A DNA stretch of 52,418 nucleotides from Flavobacterium azizsancarii (GCF_027980145.1 NZ_JAMZNK010000039.1:1-52418), one strand, 5' to 3'; shown: positions 7,655 to 17,643, counted from the stretch's first letter. Notes: a model not told the origin generated them from the letters alone. Numbers and translations are program-made.

Positions 7655-9049
7655 TTAAAATAACTCCCTCGGATCCGTTAGTTTTCCTGTTACAGCAGCA
7701 GCAGCGGCCATAATTGGGCTTGCTAATAATGTTCTTGAACCAGGACCCTGACGACCTTCAAAGTTTCTGTTTGATGTACTTACTGCATATTTTCCTGCAG
7801 GAACTTTGTCATCGTTCATTGCTAAACAAGCCGAACAACCAGGCTGACGCAATACAAAACCAGCTTCGGTTAAAATATCCAATAAACCTTCTTCTTTAAT
7901 TTGAGCTTCAACAACGTGAGAACCCGGAACTAACCAAGCGGTAACATTATCTGCTTTTTTTCTTCCTTTTACAATTTCAGTAAAAGCTCTAAAATCTTCA
8001 ATACGTCCGTTTGTACAACTTCCTAAGAAAACATAATCAATTGGTTTTCCAATCATCACATCGTCTTCTTCAAAGCCCATATAGGCAAGAGATTTTTTGT
8101 AAGTTTCCGCACCGCCTTCAACTTGATTGGCGTTCGGAATATGTTTTGAGATACCAATTCCCATTCCCGGGTTAGTACCATAAGTAATCATTGGTTCAAT
8201 ATCTGAAGCTTTGATGTTTAATTCAGCATCAAAAACAGCATCATCATCGGTTTTAAGTGTTTTCCAATAAGCAACCGCTTTGTCCCAGGCTTCGCCTTTT
8301 GGAGCATATAATCTGCCTTCAAGGAAATCAAAAGTTTTTTGGTCAGGCGCAATCATTCCGCCACGAGCACCCATTTCGATACTTAGGTTACAAACCGTCA
8401 TACGACCTTCCATTGTCATGTTTTCGAAAACATCACCGGCGTATTCAACAAAATAACCAGTACCTCCGGAAGTAGTCAATTGAGCAATAATATAAAGAGC
8501 AACGTCTTTTGGACCAACACCTTTGCTTAATTCACCATTTACGTTGATGCGCATTTTCTTTGGTTTTGGCTGCATGATACATTGAGTAGAAAGTACCATT
8601 TCGACCTCAGAAGTTCCAATACCAAAAGCAATCGCTCCAAAAGCACCGTGAGTAGATGTGTGAGAATCTCCACATACAATAGTAGCACCTGGCAAAGTAA
8701 TTCCGTTTTCAGGACCAACTACGTGTACAATTCCATTTTTAATGTGACCTAAACCCCAGTGCGAAATTCCGTATTCGGCAGCATTATCTTCAAGCGCTTT
8801 AAGCTGATTGGCAGATAAAGCATCTTCAACTGGTAAATGTTGGTTTATGGTTGGTGTATTGTGATCTGCAGTTGCAAAAGTACGTTCAGGGTATAAAACC
8901 TTAACGCCTCTGGCTTTTAATCCTAAAAAAGCAACAGGACTCGTAACCTCATGAATGAAATGACGGTCAATAAAAAACACATCCGGTCCATCTTCAATTT
9001 TACGCACTACATGTGAATCCCATACTTTGTCAAATAATGTCTTACTCAT
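7655..9049 (-). CDS. leuC: 3-isopropylmalate dehydratase large subunit
   Basis: LeuC carries the [4Fe-4S] cluster of isopropylmalate isomerase. The 464-residue protein shows GDSHTSTHGAFGAIAFGIG, the first cluster Cys in GSCTNGR near residue 345 and the CSAC pair near residue 405. Length is normal for the bacterial two-subunit form. It is the first gene of the operon and has a well-spaced promoter at 9113-9142 on the minus strand. I see no T-box or leucine-rich leader peptide in its short leader. Confidence 0.95.
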   Translation of the reverse strand: MSKTLFDKVWDSHVVRKIEDGPDVFFIDRHFIHEVTSPVAFLGLKARGVKVLYPERTFATADHNTPTINQHLPVEDALSANQLKALEDNAAEYGISHWGLGHIKNGIVHVVGPENGITLPGATIVCGDSHTSTHGAFGAIAFGIGTSEVEMVLSTQCIMQPKPKKMRINVNGELSKGVGPKDVALYIIAQLTTSGGTGYFVEYAGDVFENMTMEGRMTVCNLSIEMGARGGMIAPDQKTFDFLEGRLYAPKGEAWDKAVAYWKTLKTDDDAVFDAELNIKASDIEPMITYGTNPGMGIGISKHIPNANQVEGGAETYKKSLAYMGFEEDDVMIGKPIDYVFLGSCTNGRIEDFRAFTEIVKGRKKADNVTAWLVPGSHVVEAQIKEEGLLDILTEAGFVLRQPGCSACLAMNDDKVPAGKYAVSTSNRNFEGRQGPGSRTLLASPIMAAAAAVTGKLTDPRELF

Positions 9050-9112
9050 TTTTTATTTTTTTTAATTGTAATTTCTAACCACAGCAATTTCCTGCTCATT
9101 ATAATAGAAAAA

Positions 9113-9142
9113 CAAAATTAGAAAAAGATATAAGGTCGTCAA
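9113..9142 (-). promoter_or_regulatory. Predicted promoter of the leu operon
   Basis: On the minus strand the -7 word is TAATTTTG (plus 9113-9120) and a TTG lies at plus 9140-9142, with a 19-base spacer. This matches the Bacteroidota consensus and gives a leader of roughly 60 bases before leuC. Confidence 0.6.
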
Positions 9143-9638
9143 TTTCAATATTTCATTATATACGATACCCAAACCAAAATACAAATTGCGATTGGCTTTT
9201 TTGTAATCAGATTTGGTTGTAGAATGGATATAAATTGGTTTTACTTTTCTTTTTTACTTCAATTTTGATGGAATTGCTTTAATTTTAATAGTTGGCAAAT
9301 TTATCTCAAAATCAATACAAAATATAGCTTTCTGTTATAAAAAATGTAACAATATAAATAAAAATAGTAATAATTGTTAGTTTTGGATTCTTTTTAGAAC
9401 ATTGGAAATAAGAAATTAGTTCACTTTTGTCAGGTATTTAAAATCAGATTTTACATCATTTTTCTAATTAAAATAATACGACATCCAAGAATTGCATTTT
9501 TTTGTTTTTTAGAATGAAATTAAACGAATATTAAAAAATTTTGATTCTTAAAATTAATCGATTATGACAAGTAGCTGACATTTAATTCCTAAAAGAACGA
9601 TTAATATTGATAATTCTAATTTAAAAAAAAAAGATATT
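9143..9638. other. Divergent AT-rich gap without visible gene
   Basis: Almost 500 bases separate the leu promoter from the DUF417 gene. The sequence is very AT-rich, with no open frame of note on either strand, no strong hairpin and no recognisable RNA. A promoter for the DUF417 gene should be near the right end, but I do not see a good TAnnTTTG there. Confidence 0.5.
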
Positions 9639-10058
9639 ATGAATTTAAATGAATTTGCATACAAGCTTGGTGTTTTAGGAACCGTAATTATTTTAATCTG
9701 GGTAGGGCTTTTTAAATTCACAGCTGTGGAAGCCGGCGCTATAAAAGATTTAGTTGAAAATCATTTTGCAATGAGTTGGATGTATAAAGTGATGTCTGTT
9801 CAGCAGGTTTCTAATTGTATTGGGATTTTTGAAGTTGTTACCGGAATTGGACTTTTGCTTTCTTTGTTTTTTAAGAAAATTGGTTTTTATGCAGGTTGTG
9901 CTTCTGCAATTATATTTGTCACAACGTTAAGTTTTTTAATTACAACTCCCGGAGTTTTTAAAAGTGTAGAGGGATTCCCGGTAACTGATTTTTTTATTTT
10001 AAAAGACATTCCTTATTTGGCAATTTCGTTAATGGTCTGTGTAAAAGGCAGGGAATAA
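9639..10058 (+). CDS. DUF417 family inner-membrane protein (RclC/YkgB-like)
   Basis: The 139-residue protein has four predicted membrane segments, at about 12-30, 60-78, 84-104 and 115-135. The opening phrase IILIWVGLFKFTAVEA and the later SFLITTPGVF are typical of DUF417. The family includes E. coli RclC, which belongs to the reactive-chlorine response. That role comes from the family and nothing nearby supports it. The gene stands alone, with an AT-rich leader. Confidence 0.75.
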   Translation: MNLNEFAYKLGVLGTVIILIWVGLFKFTAVEAGAIKDLVENHFAMSWMYKVMSVQQVSNCIGIFEVVTGIGLLLSLFFKKIGFYAGCASAIIFVTTLSFLITTPGVFKSVEGFPVTDFFILKDIPYLAISLMVCVKGRE

Positions 10059-10110
10059 AATAAGTACAATTCTTAACAAAAATCAGTAGTTAATTTGTCT
10101 AAAAAAAGAC

Positions 10111-10118
10111 TAAATTTG
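10111..10118 (+). promoter_or_regulatory. Predicted -7 element for dnaE
   Basis: TAAATTTG fits TAnnTTTG. It lies 110 bases before the dnaE start. A TTG at 10095-10097 is only 13 bases upstream, so the -33 element is uncertain. Confidence 0.35.
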
Positions 10119-10227
10119 AACTTCCTCCATTTTTATTTCGTAGATTTCTATTGATCATTAAATCAGTGATTTATGATGTGAAAATTTTGGGATTTGGAAT
10201 TTTTTAATTTGCCTTTTTACAAAACCT

Positions 10228-13200
10228 ATGTATTTAATATTCGATACTGAAACTACTGGATTACCAAAACGTTGGGACGCTCCAATAACTGATTCTGATA
10301 ACTGGCCTCGCTGTATTCAGATCGCGTGGCAGCTTCACGACGAAATGGGAATTCTTATTGAACATCAGGATTATTTGGTAAAACCTGATGGATTCAACAT
10401 TCCGTATGACGCAGAACGTATTCACGGAATTTCGACTGAATTGGCTGAAGCCGATGGAATTACTTTAGCAGAAGTTTTGGAGAAATTCAATATTGCATTA
10501 AGTAAAACCAAATTTATTGTCGGTCAGAATTTAGGTTTTGACGTTAATATTATGGGGGCTGAATTTCATAGAGCTGGAGTTGATTCTCCTATGGCTTCAA
10601 TGCCGGTTTTGGATACTTGTACAGAGGTTACCGCTTCATTATTAAAACTTCCGGGAGGTCGTGGAGGAAGGTTTAAATTACCAACCTTAACAGAATTGCA
10701 CAGTTATCTTTTTGATAAACCTTTTGCAGAAGCGCACAACGCAACTGCCGATGTTGAGGCAACCACGCGTTGTTTTCTTGAATTAATAAGAAGAGAGGTT
10801 TTTACCAAAGAAGAACTGGATGTTCCCAAGGATTACTTTAAGGAATTTCAAAATAGAAACCCTCAGGAATTTCCTTTAATAGGACTAAAACACATCAACT
10901 TAAAAGCGGCTTCTGATAAAATCAGAGAGCAATTAAGAGCTTTAGAATCTAATGACAAACAAACTACGGTTTCCGGTTCTGACAGAGAAGATTTTAAAGC
11001 AGCAAAATATGCGCATTTACACAATCATACACAGTTTTCGGTTTTACAATCCACAATAGGAATTGCAAATATTGTTGCGGCTACAGCCAAAAACGGAATG
11101 CCGGCTGTTGCAATGACAGATACCGGAAATATGATGGGGGCTTTTCACTTTGTGAGCGCTGTTATGAATCATAATAAAGCGGCATCCGGAAAAAATAAAG
11201 CCTTAGTTGAAGCTGGCGAAGAACCAACAGAAACTGAAATAAAACCAATCGTAGGCTGCGAATTTAATGTTTGCGACAATCACCTTGATAAAAGCAAAAA
11301 AGACAATGGAAATCAGATTGTTTTATTAGCCAAGAATAAAAAAGGATATCACAATCTGGCGAAAATGTCGTCGATTGCCTTTACGGAAGGATTTTATTAT
11401 GTTCCAAGAATTGATCGAAAAATTGTCGAACAATACAAAGAAGATATCATGGTTTTGTCCGGGAATTTATACGGAGAAATCCAGAGTAAAATTCTGAATG
11501 TTGGTGAAAACCAAGCCGAAGAAGCTTTGATTTGGTGGAAACAACAATTTGGCGATGACTTTTATCTTGAAGTAATGCGCCACAATCAGGAAGACGAAAA
11601 TCGTGTTAACAAAACCCTGATTGAGTTTTCTCAAAAACACAATGTCAAATTAATTGCGACAAACAATACCTATTATTTAAATAAAGAAGACGCCAATGCG
11701 CACGATATTTTATTGTGTGTAAAAGATGGTGAAAAACAGGCTACACCAATTGGTCGTGGACGAGGATATCGCTACGGATTACCTAATCAGGAATACTATT
11801 ATAAGTCATCTGAAGAGATGAAAAAACTCTTCTCTGATTTACCTGATGCGATTATCAACATTCAGGAAATTGTTGATAAGGTCGAGATCTACTCACTTTA
11901 TCGTGATGTATTGCTTCCTAAATTTGATATTCCGCAGGAGTTTGTAGTTATTGAAGATGAAGCGGATGGTGGAGTTAGGGGTGAGAATAAATATTTGCGT
12001 CACCTTACAATGGTGGGCGCAGAAAAGCGATATGGAGTAATTACCGAATCTATTCAGGAACGTTTGGATTTTGAATTATTAACGATTTCGAATTCCGGAT
12101 ATCCGGGTTACTTCCTGATTGTCCAGGATTTTATCGCCGAAGCCAGAAATATGGACGTTTCTGTTGGTCCCGGTCGTGGATCTGCAGCGGGTTCTGCCGT
12201 TGCTTATTGTTTAGGGATTACAAATATTGACCCTATTAAGTACGATTTGCTTTTTGAGCGTTTCCTGAATCCGGATCGTGTATCGATGCCCGATATTGAT
12301 ATTGACTTTGATGATGAGGGTCGTGGTCGTGTAATGGAGTATGTAATCAATAAATACGGTAAAAATCAGGTTGCGCAAATTATTACCTATGGTAAAATGG
12401 CAACCAAATCAGCGATTCGTGATACGGCGCGTGTATTGGATTTACCATTATTTGAAGCCGACAGAATTGCAAAACTGATTCCGGCGATGATGCCGTCAAA
12501 ATGGAATTTGGCGCGTTTTATTTCTGAGAATGAAGATGAGGTTAAAAAAGCACTTCGTTCTGATGAGTTTGATAACGTAAAAGAATTAATCGCCATTGCC
12601 AATGAAAACGATTTGGCCGGAGAAACAATTCAGCAGGCAAAAATCCTTGAAGGATCAATGCGAAATACCGGAATTCATGCATGTGGGGTAATCATTACGC
12701 CATCGGATATTACGAATTTCGTTCCTGTTACAACTGCCAAAGATTCTGATTTATATGTAACCCAGTTTGATAACTCGGTTGCAGAAAGTGCAGGATTGCT
12801 GAAGATGGACTTCTTGGGTCTGAAGACCCTTACCTTAATAAAAGATACCGTTAAACTGGTAAAATATAGAAACAACATTGATCTTGATCCGGATACATTC
12901 CCAATTGATGATGTTGAAACATATGCACTTTTCCAGAGAGGAGAAACGGTTGGAATCTTTCAATACGAGTCACCCGGAATGCAGAAATATATGAAAGATC
13001 TGAAGCCAACGGTTTTTGGAGATTTAATTGCCATGAATGCCTTGTATCGTCCGGGACCTTTGGAATATATTCCGTCTTTCGTTCGAAGAAAAAATGGCGA
13101 AGAGGAAATCAAATACGATTTAGATGCTTGTGAGGAATATTTAGGAGAAACTTACGGAATTACCGTTTACCAGGAGCAGGTAATGCTTTTGTCGCAATCG

Positions 13201-14766
13201 CTGGCTGACTTTACAAAAGGTGAGGCCGACGTTTTGCGTAAGGCGATGGGTAAGAAACAAAAAGAAGTACTGGATAAAATGAAGCCTAAGTTTGTAGAAC
13301 AAGCAGCAAAAAAAGGTCACGATGCAAAAGTTTTAGAGAAAATCTGGAAAGACTGGGAAGCATTTGCGAGTTACGCCTTCAACAAATCGCACTCGACTTG
13401 TTACGCCTGGATTGCATATCAAACAGCGTACTTAAAAGCACATTATCCTGCAGAATATATGGCAGCGGTTCTTTCGAATAACATGAATGATATTAAACAA
13501 GTATCATTTTTTATGGAAGAATGTAAGCGAATGGGATTGCAGGTTTTAGGACCGGATGTAAATGAGTCATTTTATAAATTTACTGTAAATGATGAGTATG
13601 CAGTACGTTTTGGGATGGGCGCCATTAAAGGAGTGGGTTCCGGAGCTGTGGCAACAATTGTAGAAAGTAGAAAAGATGGCAGGTACAAATCGATTTTTGA
13701 TTTGGCTAAAAGAATAGATTTGCGTGCAGCTAACAAAAAAGCAATCGAAAACCTTGCTTTGGCAGGTGGTTTTGATTCGTTTGAAGGAACTACAAGAGCA
13801 CAATATTTTCATGATGATGGCGACGGAATTACATTTTATGAAAAAGCGATTCGTTACGGTTCTAAATTTCAGGAAAACGAAAATTCATCGCAGGTAAGTT
13901 TGTTTGGGGAATCAAGTGAGGTTCAGATTGATGAGCCTATTGTGCCTCCGTGTGAAGACTGGAGCACGATGGAAAAATTAGCCAAAGAAAAGGAAGTAGT
14001 TGGAATTTATATTTCAGGACATCCTCTTGATGATTTTAGATTTGAGATGAAATACTTCTGCAATGCCAGATTAGAGGCTCTGAAAAGTATGAATGAATAT
14101 GTAGGTAAAAATTTGAATTTTGCCGGAATCATTAATAATGTGCAGCACCGTGTAGCAAAAAACGGAAAAGGCTGGGCAGTATTTAATTTAGAAGGATATG
14201 ATGAAAGTTATGAATTCAAGATTTTTGGCGAAGAATACCTAAAATTCCGTCACTTCCTGATTCAGAATAATTTTGCCTTCCTGAAAATTTTAATAAAAGA
14301 TGGTTGGGTAAATCACGATACAGGTAAAAAATCTGATCCAAGATTGCAATTTGTTGAGATTAGGCAATTGCAGGATATTCTGGAAGCCTTTGCTAAAAAA
14401 TTGATTTTATTACTGAATATTACAGACCTGCAAGCTGAATTTATTCATAATTTGAGTCAATTGTTCAATGAGAATAAAGGCGATAATTCTGTGACTTTTG
14501 AAATTATGGAGTTAGAAAAAATTAAACGTTTAGTTGAGGTAGAAACTCCAGCTGATTTTGAAGAAACAACTGATGCTGTTTTTGTAGATGAGAATGAAGA
14601 TACAGATTCTGCCATTGAAGAAACTAAAATTCAGGAAGTAAATGAAGTTGAAGAAATAAAGGTAGTAACTAAGTTAACGATGCCAAGTCGCAGGGTAAAA
14701 GTTAAGATTTCTACCGAGCTATTGATAGAATTAGAGAAAATGCAGGTAAATTTTAAGCTAAACTAA
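10228..14766 (+). CDS. dnaE: DNA polymerase III alpha subunit with N-terminal proofreading exonuclease
   Basis: This is the replicative polymerase, at 1512 residues longer than the usual ~1160. Residues 1-~190 are a DEDDh exonuclease like DnaQ: FDTETTG (Asp6, Glu8), GQNLGFD (Asp105) and HNATADVE (His170, Asp175), so all five catalytic residues are present. The PHP domain starts near 262 (AHLHNHTQFSVL). The polymerase active site is PDIDIDFDD near 688, preceded by GPGRGSAAGSAVAYCLG. A clamp-binding-like motif QVSLF lies at 1222-1226, and an OB-fold follows at about 1290-1350. The last ~100 residues are acidic and low-complexity. Proofreading in cis is therefore predicted. The gene is monocistronic. 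Confidence 0.95.
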   Translation: MYLIFDTETTGLPKRWDAPITDSDNWPRCIQIAWQLHDEMGILIEHQDYLVKPDGFNIPYDAERIHGISTELAEADGITLAEVLEKFNIALSKTKFIVGQNLGFDVNIMGAEFHRAGVDSPMASMPVLDTCTEVTASLLKLPGGRGGRFKLPTLTELHSYLFDKPFAEAHNATADVEATTRCFLELIRREVFTKEELDVPKDYFKEFQNRNPQEFPLIGLKHINLKAASDKIREQLRALESNDKQTTVSGSDREDFKAAKYAHLHNHTQFSVLQSTIGIANIVAATAKNGMPAVAMTDTGNMMGAFHFVSAVMNHNKAASGKNKALVEAGEEPTETEIKPIVGCEFNVCDNHLDKSKKDNGNQIVLLAKNKKGYHNLAKMSSIAFTEGFYYVPRIDRKIVEQYKEDIMVLSGNLYGEIQSKILNVGENQAEEALIWWKQQFGDDFYLEVMRHNQEDENRVNKTLIEFSQKHNVKLIATNNTYYLNKEDANAHDILLCVKDGEKQATPIGRGRGYRYGLPNQEYYYKSSEEMKKLFSDLPDAIINIQEIVDKVEIYSLYRDVLLPKFDIPQEFVVIEDEADGGVRGENKYLRHLTMVGAEKRYGVITESIQERLDFELLTISNSGYPGYFLIVQDFIAEARNMDVSVGPGRGSAAGSAVAYCLGITNIDPIKYDLLFERFLNPDRVSMPDIDIDFDDEGRGRVMEYVINKYGKNQVAQIITYGKMATKSAIRDTARVLDLPLFEADRIAKLIPAMMPSKWNLARFISENEDEVKKALRSDEFDNVKELIAIANENDLAGETIQQAKILEGSMRNTGIHACGVIITPSDITNFVPVTTAKDSDLYVTQFDNSVAESAGLLKMDFLGLKTLTLIKDTVKLVKYRNNIDLDPDTFPIDDVETYALFQRGETVGIFQYESPGMQKYMKDLKPTVFGDLIAMNALYRPGPLEYIPSFVRRKNGEEEIKYDLDACEEYLGETYGITVYQEQVMLLSQSLADFTKGEADVLRKAMGKKQKEVLDKMKPKFVEQAAKKGHDAKVLEKIWKDWEAFASYAFNKSHSTCYAWIAYQTAYLKAHYPAEYMAAVLSNNMNDIKQVSFFMEECKRMGLQVLGPDVNESFYKFTVNDEYAVRFGMGAIKGVGSGAVATIVESRKDGRYKSIFDLAKRIDLRAANKKAIENLALAGGFDSFEGTTRAQYFHDDGDGITFYEKAIRYGSKFQENENSSQVSLFGESSEVQIDEPIVPPCEDWSTMEKLAKEKEVVGIYISGHPLDDFRFEMKYFCNARLEALKSMNEYVGKNLNFAGIINNVQHRVAKNGKGWAVFNLEGYDESYEFKIFGEEYLKFRHFLIQNNFAFLKILIKDGWVNHDTGKKSDPRLQFVEIRQLQDILEAFAKKLILLLNITDLQAEFIHNLSQLFNENKGDNSVTFEIMELEKIKRLVEVETPADFEETTDAVFVDENEDTDSAIEETKIQEVNEVEEIKVVTKLTMPSRRVKVKISTELLIELEKMQVNFKLN

Positions 14767-14945
14767 AATTTAACAGTTAAAATTTGATATAATGCATTTT
14801 TTTTTAGTTAAAAATATGCATGCATAGTAGTTTTTTAGTACTTTAGATTAAAATTACAACGATTTCGTTCCAAGTCTAACATTACAAACTGTAAGAATAT
14901 GTTAAAATAATCTATGTTTGTAAAAAATAATTAAAAAACAGAATT

Positions 14946-15872
14946 ATGAAAAAGAACCTATTTTTACTCGGATTATTAGTTTGCTCTATGGCGACAATGG
15001 CGCAAACAGAAAAAGCAGATAAACCAGAATCATGGTATTTTAAATTAGGAGGATCTTATTTTATTCAGACTGCTGCTACTGAATTTCCAACTGTGGGAGG
15101 AAATCTTCCTTTAGACAGAACTTTTGTAGGAGGGAAATTAGTTTCTGAAGAAAGTGTTACAGGTTCTTTTGGTGAAGGTTTCAGAACTGGATTAACAGCC
15201 GGATATAGATTTAATGCCCGTTTAGGGGTTGAGTTAGGTGTTAATTATTATACTAGTAAAGATAAGACAATGGCACAAACCAGATCAGATGTGCCTATTA
15301 CTCCAGCTGGTGTATATGCTTTTAAATCAGTAGGTCAGATTACTGCTTTTGATCTTGCCCCTGCATTGGTTTTGTTTTTAGGAGAACACAAAGGTTTTGA
15401 ACCCTATACTAAGGTTGGTATTTTAGTTCCTATTCATGGAGATTTAGAAATCACTTCAGATGCTTACGCTCCAATTGCTTTTTCAAATACAGGAGTTCCA
15501 ACTGCTTTTGGAAATGTTCATAGTGTTGATAAAGTAAAACCAAATCCAACAGTTGGATTTGTTGCTGCTTTAGGAACATCTTATAAATTAGGAAAAAATA
15601 TTTCAGTTTTTGGTGAATTGGAATACCGTAACTTTACTGTACACGGAAAAACTAAAGAAACTACAGAATTTAATGTTAATGGTAATGATGCTTTGGCAAC
15701 TAGATCTGCTTCTCAAATACATACAAATTACAGAGACAGATTAGACGTTAATTCTAATAATGCTTTAACAAATCCGAATGGTGTTGATAAAACAAAACCA
15801 ATGGATGAATTAAGCTCGTATGTTGGGATCTCAGGTTTAGGTTTGACTTTAGGTCTTAAATACAGCTTGTAA
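14946..15872 (+). CDS. Outer-membrane beta-barrel protein
   Basis: The 308-residue protein has a Sec signal, MKKNLFLLGLLVCSMATMAQ, with cleavage after Ala-Gln type residues. The mature part alternates polar and hydrophobic residues in the manner of an OmpA/OmpW-like small porin (WYFKLGGSYFIQ, GLTAGYRFNARLGVELGVNYY) and ends in LGLKYSL, a C-terminal barrel strand. It lacks an OmpA peptidoglycan-binding domain. Ligand or function is unknown. The gene is monocistronic, with a strong terminator at 15894-15932. Confidence 0.8.
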   Translation: MKKNLFLLGLLVCSMATMAQTEKADKPESWYFKLGGSYFIQTAATEFPTVGGNLPLDRTFVGGKLVSEESVTGSFGEGFRTGLTAGYRFNARLGVELGVNYYTSKDKTMAQTRSDVPITPAGVYAFKSVGQITAFDLAPALVLFLGEHKGFEPYTKVGILVPIHGDLEITSDAYAPIAFSNTGVPTAFGNVHSVDKVKPNPTVGFVAALGTSYKLGKNISVFGELEYRNFTVHGKTKETTEFNVNGNDALATRSASQIHTNYRDRLDVNSNNALTNPNGVDKTKPMDELSSYVGISGLGLTLGLKYSL

Positions 15873-15893
15873 TTCTTAGAAAATTATACTTAA

Positions 15894-15932
15894 TAAAAAA
15901 GAGGATATTCGTTTGAATATCCTCTTTTTTTT
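15894..15932 (+). terminator. Intrinsic terminator after the barrel gene
   Basis: AAAAAAGAGGATATTC-gttt-GAATATCCTCTTTTTTTT. The perfect stem has a T-tract and lies 22 bases after the stop. Confidence 0.9.
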
Positions 15933-16203
15933 GTGCAATCTTGTCATTTCGAAGAATGAGAAATCACACCAGAAGCTCCGCAAAGAATATTACTAATCTT
16001 TGTCGATTAACAAGAGGGTAAAATGATGACAAGATTGTGCTGTTTTGCGTTTCAAGGGATTTTTAGCTGTCTTCGCAGTTTGCAATCAGCAATTGTGTCA
16101 TTTCGACCAAAGGGAGAAATCACATCTAATATTAGACAAAGATTGACGACTTTCTATACAGAGTTTCTCATGTGATTTCTCATTGTTCGAAATGACAACA
16201 TTG
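15931..16203. repeat. Two adjacent TGTCATTTCGA/GAGAAATCAC inverted-repeat elements
   Basis: First element: TTGTGCAATCTTGTCATTTC at 15931-15950 pairs with ATGACAAGATTGTGC at 16026-16040. Second: TGTCATTTCGACC...GAGAAATCACAT at about 16095-16124 pairs with ATGTGATTTCTC...TTCGAAATGACA at 16170-16199. Both share the core TGTCATTTCGA followed by GAGAAATCAC. The pair fills the gap between the barrel gene's terminator and the Gfo/Idh gene, and no gene is visible. The same core is dispersed in Flavobacteriia from general knowledge. Confidence 0.75.
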
Positions 16204-16222
16204 TGCTGAATTATTGTTGTTA

Positions 16223-17215
16223 TTATTTTGAATTCCTAAACTCCTTCAAAACTTCATCAATCACCCAGGTTGTTCTTGCGGCTGATGTTCCTTTTGATGG
16301 ATTTACGCCTTCGTTGCCCAAAATTTCTGCGACAACAGTTTCGATAAGTGGTTGCTGAATATGAAGCGGGTTTTCGATTGTGACGCTTTCTTTTTCGCCA
16401 TTTGTATATTGAATGTGTATAGGATCATTGCCGAAAGTAGAGAAAGAGATTTTCCCTTTATCGCCTACAATGTCAGTATTGTCATAACGCTCAAAACTGG
16501 CGAAGTTCCAAAGACCTGTTCCGTGAATTCCGTTTTCAAATAAAAAGGACATTGAAACCGAATCTTCGGCAGGATATGCTTTAAGCTGAGAACTGGCATG
16601 TCCGCGAACTGATTGAATTGGTCCTAATACAAAATCAAGGAAATCTAACGTATGGCACGCTAAATCGACAAAGATTCCACCACCTGAAATGTGTGGTAAA
16701 ACAGTCCATGGCAAATTGATTTCGTCGTTGTACCTTTCTTCAAACGGATGATATAAAACACAATTTACATGTTTTACCGTTCCTATTTTATTTTGATCGA
16801 TTAATTCTTTTATTTTTAAAAATCTTGGCAAACTTCTTCTGTAATAGGCTACAAATAATGGAACATTATGTTCTTTGCAAACGCTGATCATTTCGTTGCA
16901 TTCTTCAAAAGTTAACGCCATTGGTTTTTCTACATAAACCGGTTTTCCGGCTTTGGCACATAAAATAGTATATTCTTTATGAGACGATGGAGGAGTAGCA
17001 ATATAAACAGCATCGACTTCCGGATCATTGATTAAATCAATAGCATTCGAATACCATTTAGATACGTTATGGCGTTTAGCATAATCTTCGGCGAGAGCAG
17101 CATCTCTTCGCATCACGGCAACTAAGGCTGAGTTGGGAGTTTTCTGAAAAGCCGGTCCGCTTTTTACTTCGGTTACATTTCCACAGCCTATAATTCCCCA
17201 TTTTACAATTTTCAT
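16223..17215 (-). CDS. Gfo/Idh/MocA family oxidoreductase
   Basis: The 330-residue protein has an N-terminal NAD(P)-binding Rossmann fold (WGIIGCGNVTEVKSGPAF) and the family motif YVEKPMALTFEECNEMI, in which Lys of EKP contacts cofactor and substrate. The C-terminal half is the alpha/beta sheet domain, with GGGIFVDLACHTLDFLDFVLG carrying a conserved Asp and His. Members oxidise or reduce sugars, inositols and related diols. The substrate cannot be read from sequence. The gene is isolated, with repeats on both sides. Confidence 0.88.
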   Translation of the reverse strand: MKIVKWGIIGCGNVTEVKSGPAFQKTPNSALVAVMRRDAALAEDYAKRHNVSKWYSNAIDLINDPEVDAVYIATPPSSHKEYTILCAKAGKPVYVEKPMALTFEECNEMISVCKEHNVPLFVAYYRRSLPRFLKIKELIDQNKIGTVKHVNCVLYHPFEERYNDEINLPWTVLPHISGGGIFVDLACHTLDFLDFVLGPIQSVRGHASSQLKAYPAEDSVSMSFLFENGIHGTGLWNFASFERYDNTDIVGDKGKISFSTFGNDPIHIQYTNGEKESVTIENPLHIQQPLIETVVAEILGNEGVNPSKGTSAARTTWVIDEVLKEFRNSK

Positions 17216-17264
17216 TTTCTGGTTTTTTTAGTTATTTCAAATTTAAGTTTTATTTAAAAAAAGC

Positions 17265-17623
17265 TTGCCACGAATTGCATGAATTTTCACGAATTATTTA
17301 TATTGGAACTGTGTAAAAAAGTTCGCCACAAATTCACGAAGATTTAAAAGGATTTAAGCAGATGCACACAGATTTTATTTTACCGCAAAGCACGCAAAAT
17401 TTTTGTATCAGACTGGTTCTGTAAAACACAAGTTCGCAAAGCTGGTTCAATACAAAGCTTTGCGAACTTTGCATTTTCTGAAGAATATTTTTATATGAAA
17501 TCTTTGCGTGCTTTGTGGTAAAATTCTCAACACAAAACAAGCAAATTAAATTCGTGCTAATTAGTGAAATTCGTGGCAAAAAAAAGCCACGAACTCACAA
17601 AAATAATTCGTGAATTCGTGGCT
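17265..17623. repeat. Three-level nested inverted repeat plus a separate hairpin
   Basis: The outer arms are GCCACAAATTCACGAA (about 17325-17340) and TTAGTGAAATTCGTGGC (about 17561-17577). Inside are ACCGCAAAGCACGCAAA (17382-17398) and TTTGCGTGCTTTGTGGT (17503-17519). Innermost are AAGTTCGCAAAGCT (17430-17443) and AAAGCTTTGCGAACTTT (17454-17470). A further hairpin follows at 17585-17623, AGCCACGAACTCAC to GTGAATTCGTGGCT. The gap is 428 bases and holds no credible gene. Confidence 0.8.
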
Positions 17624-17643
17624 AATAAAATTAAGAATAAGTT

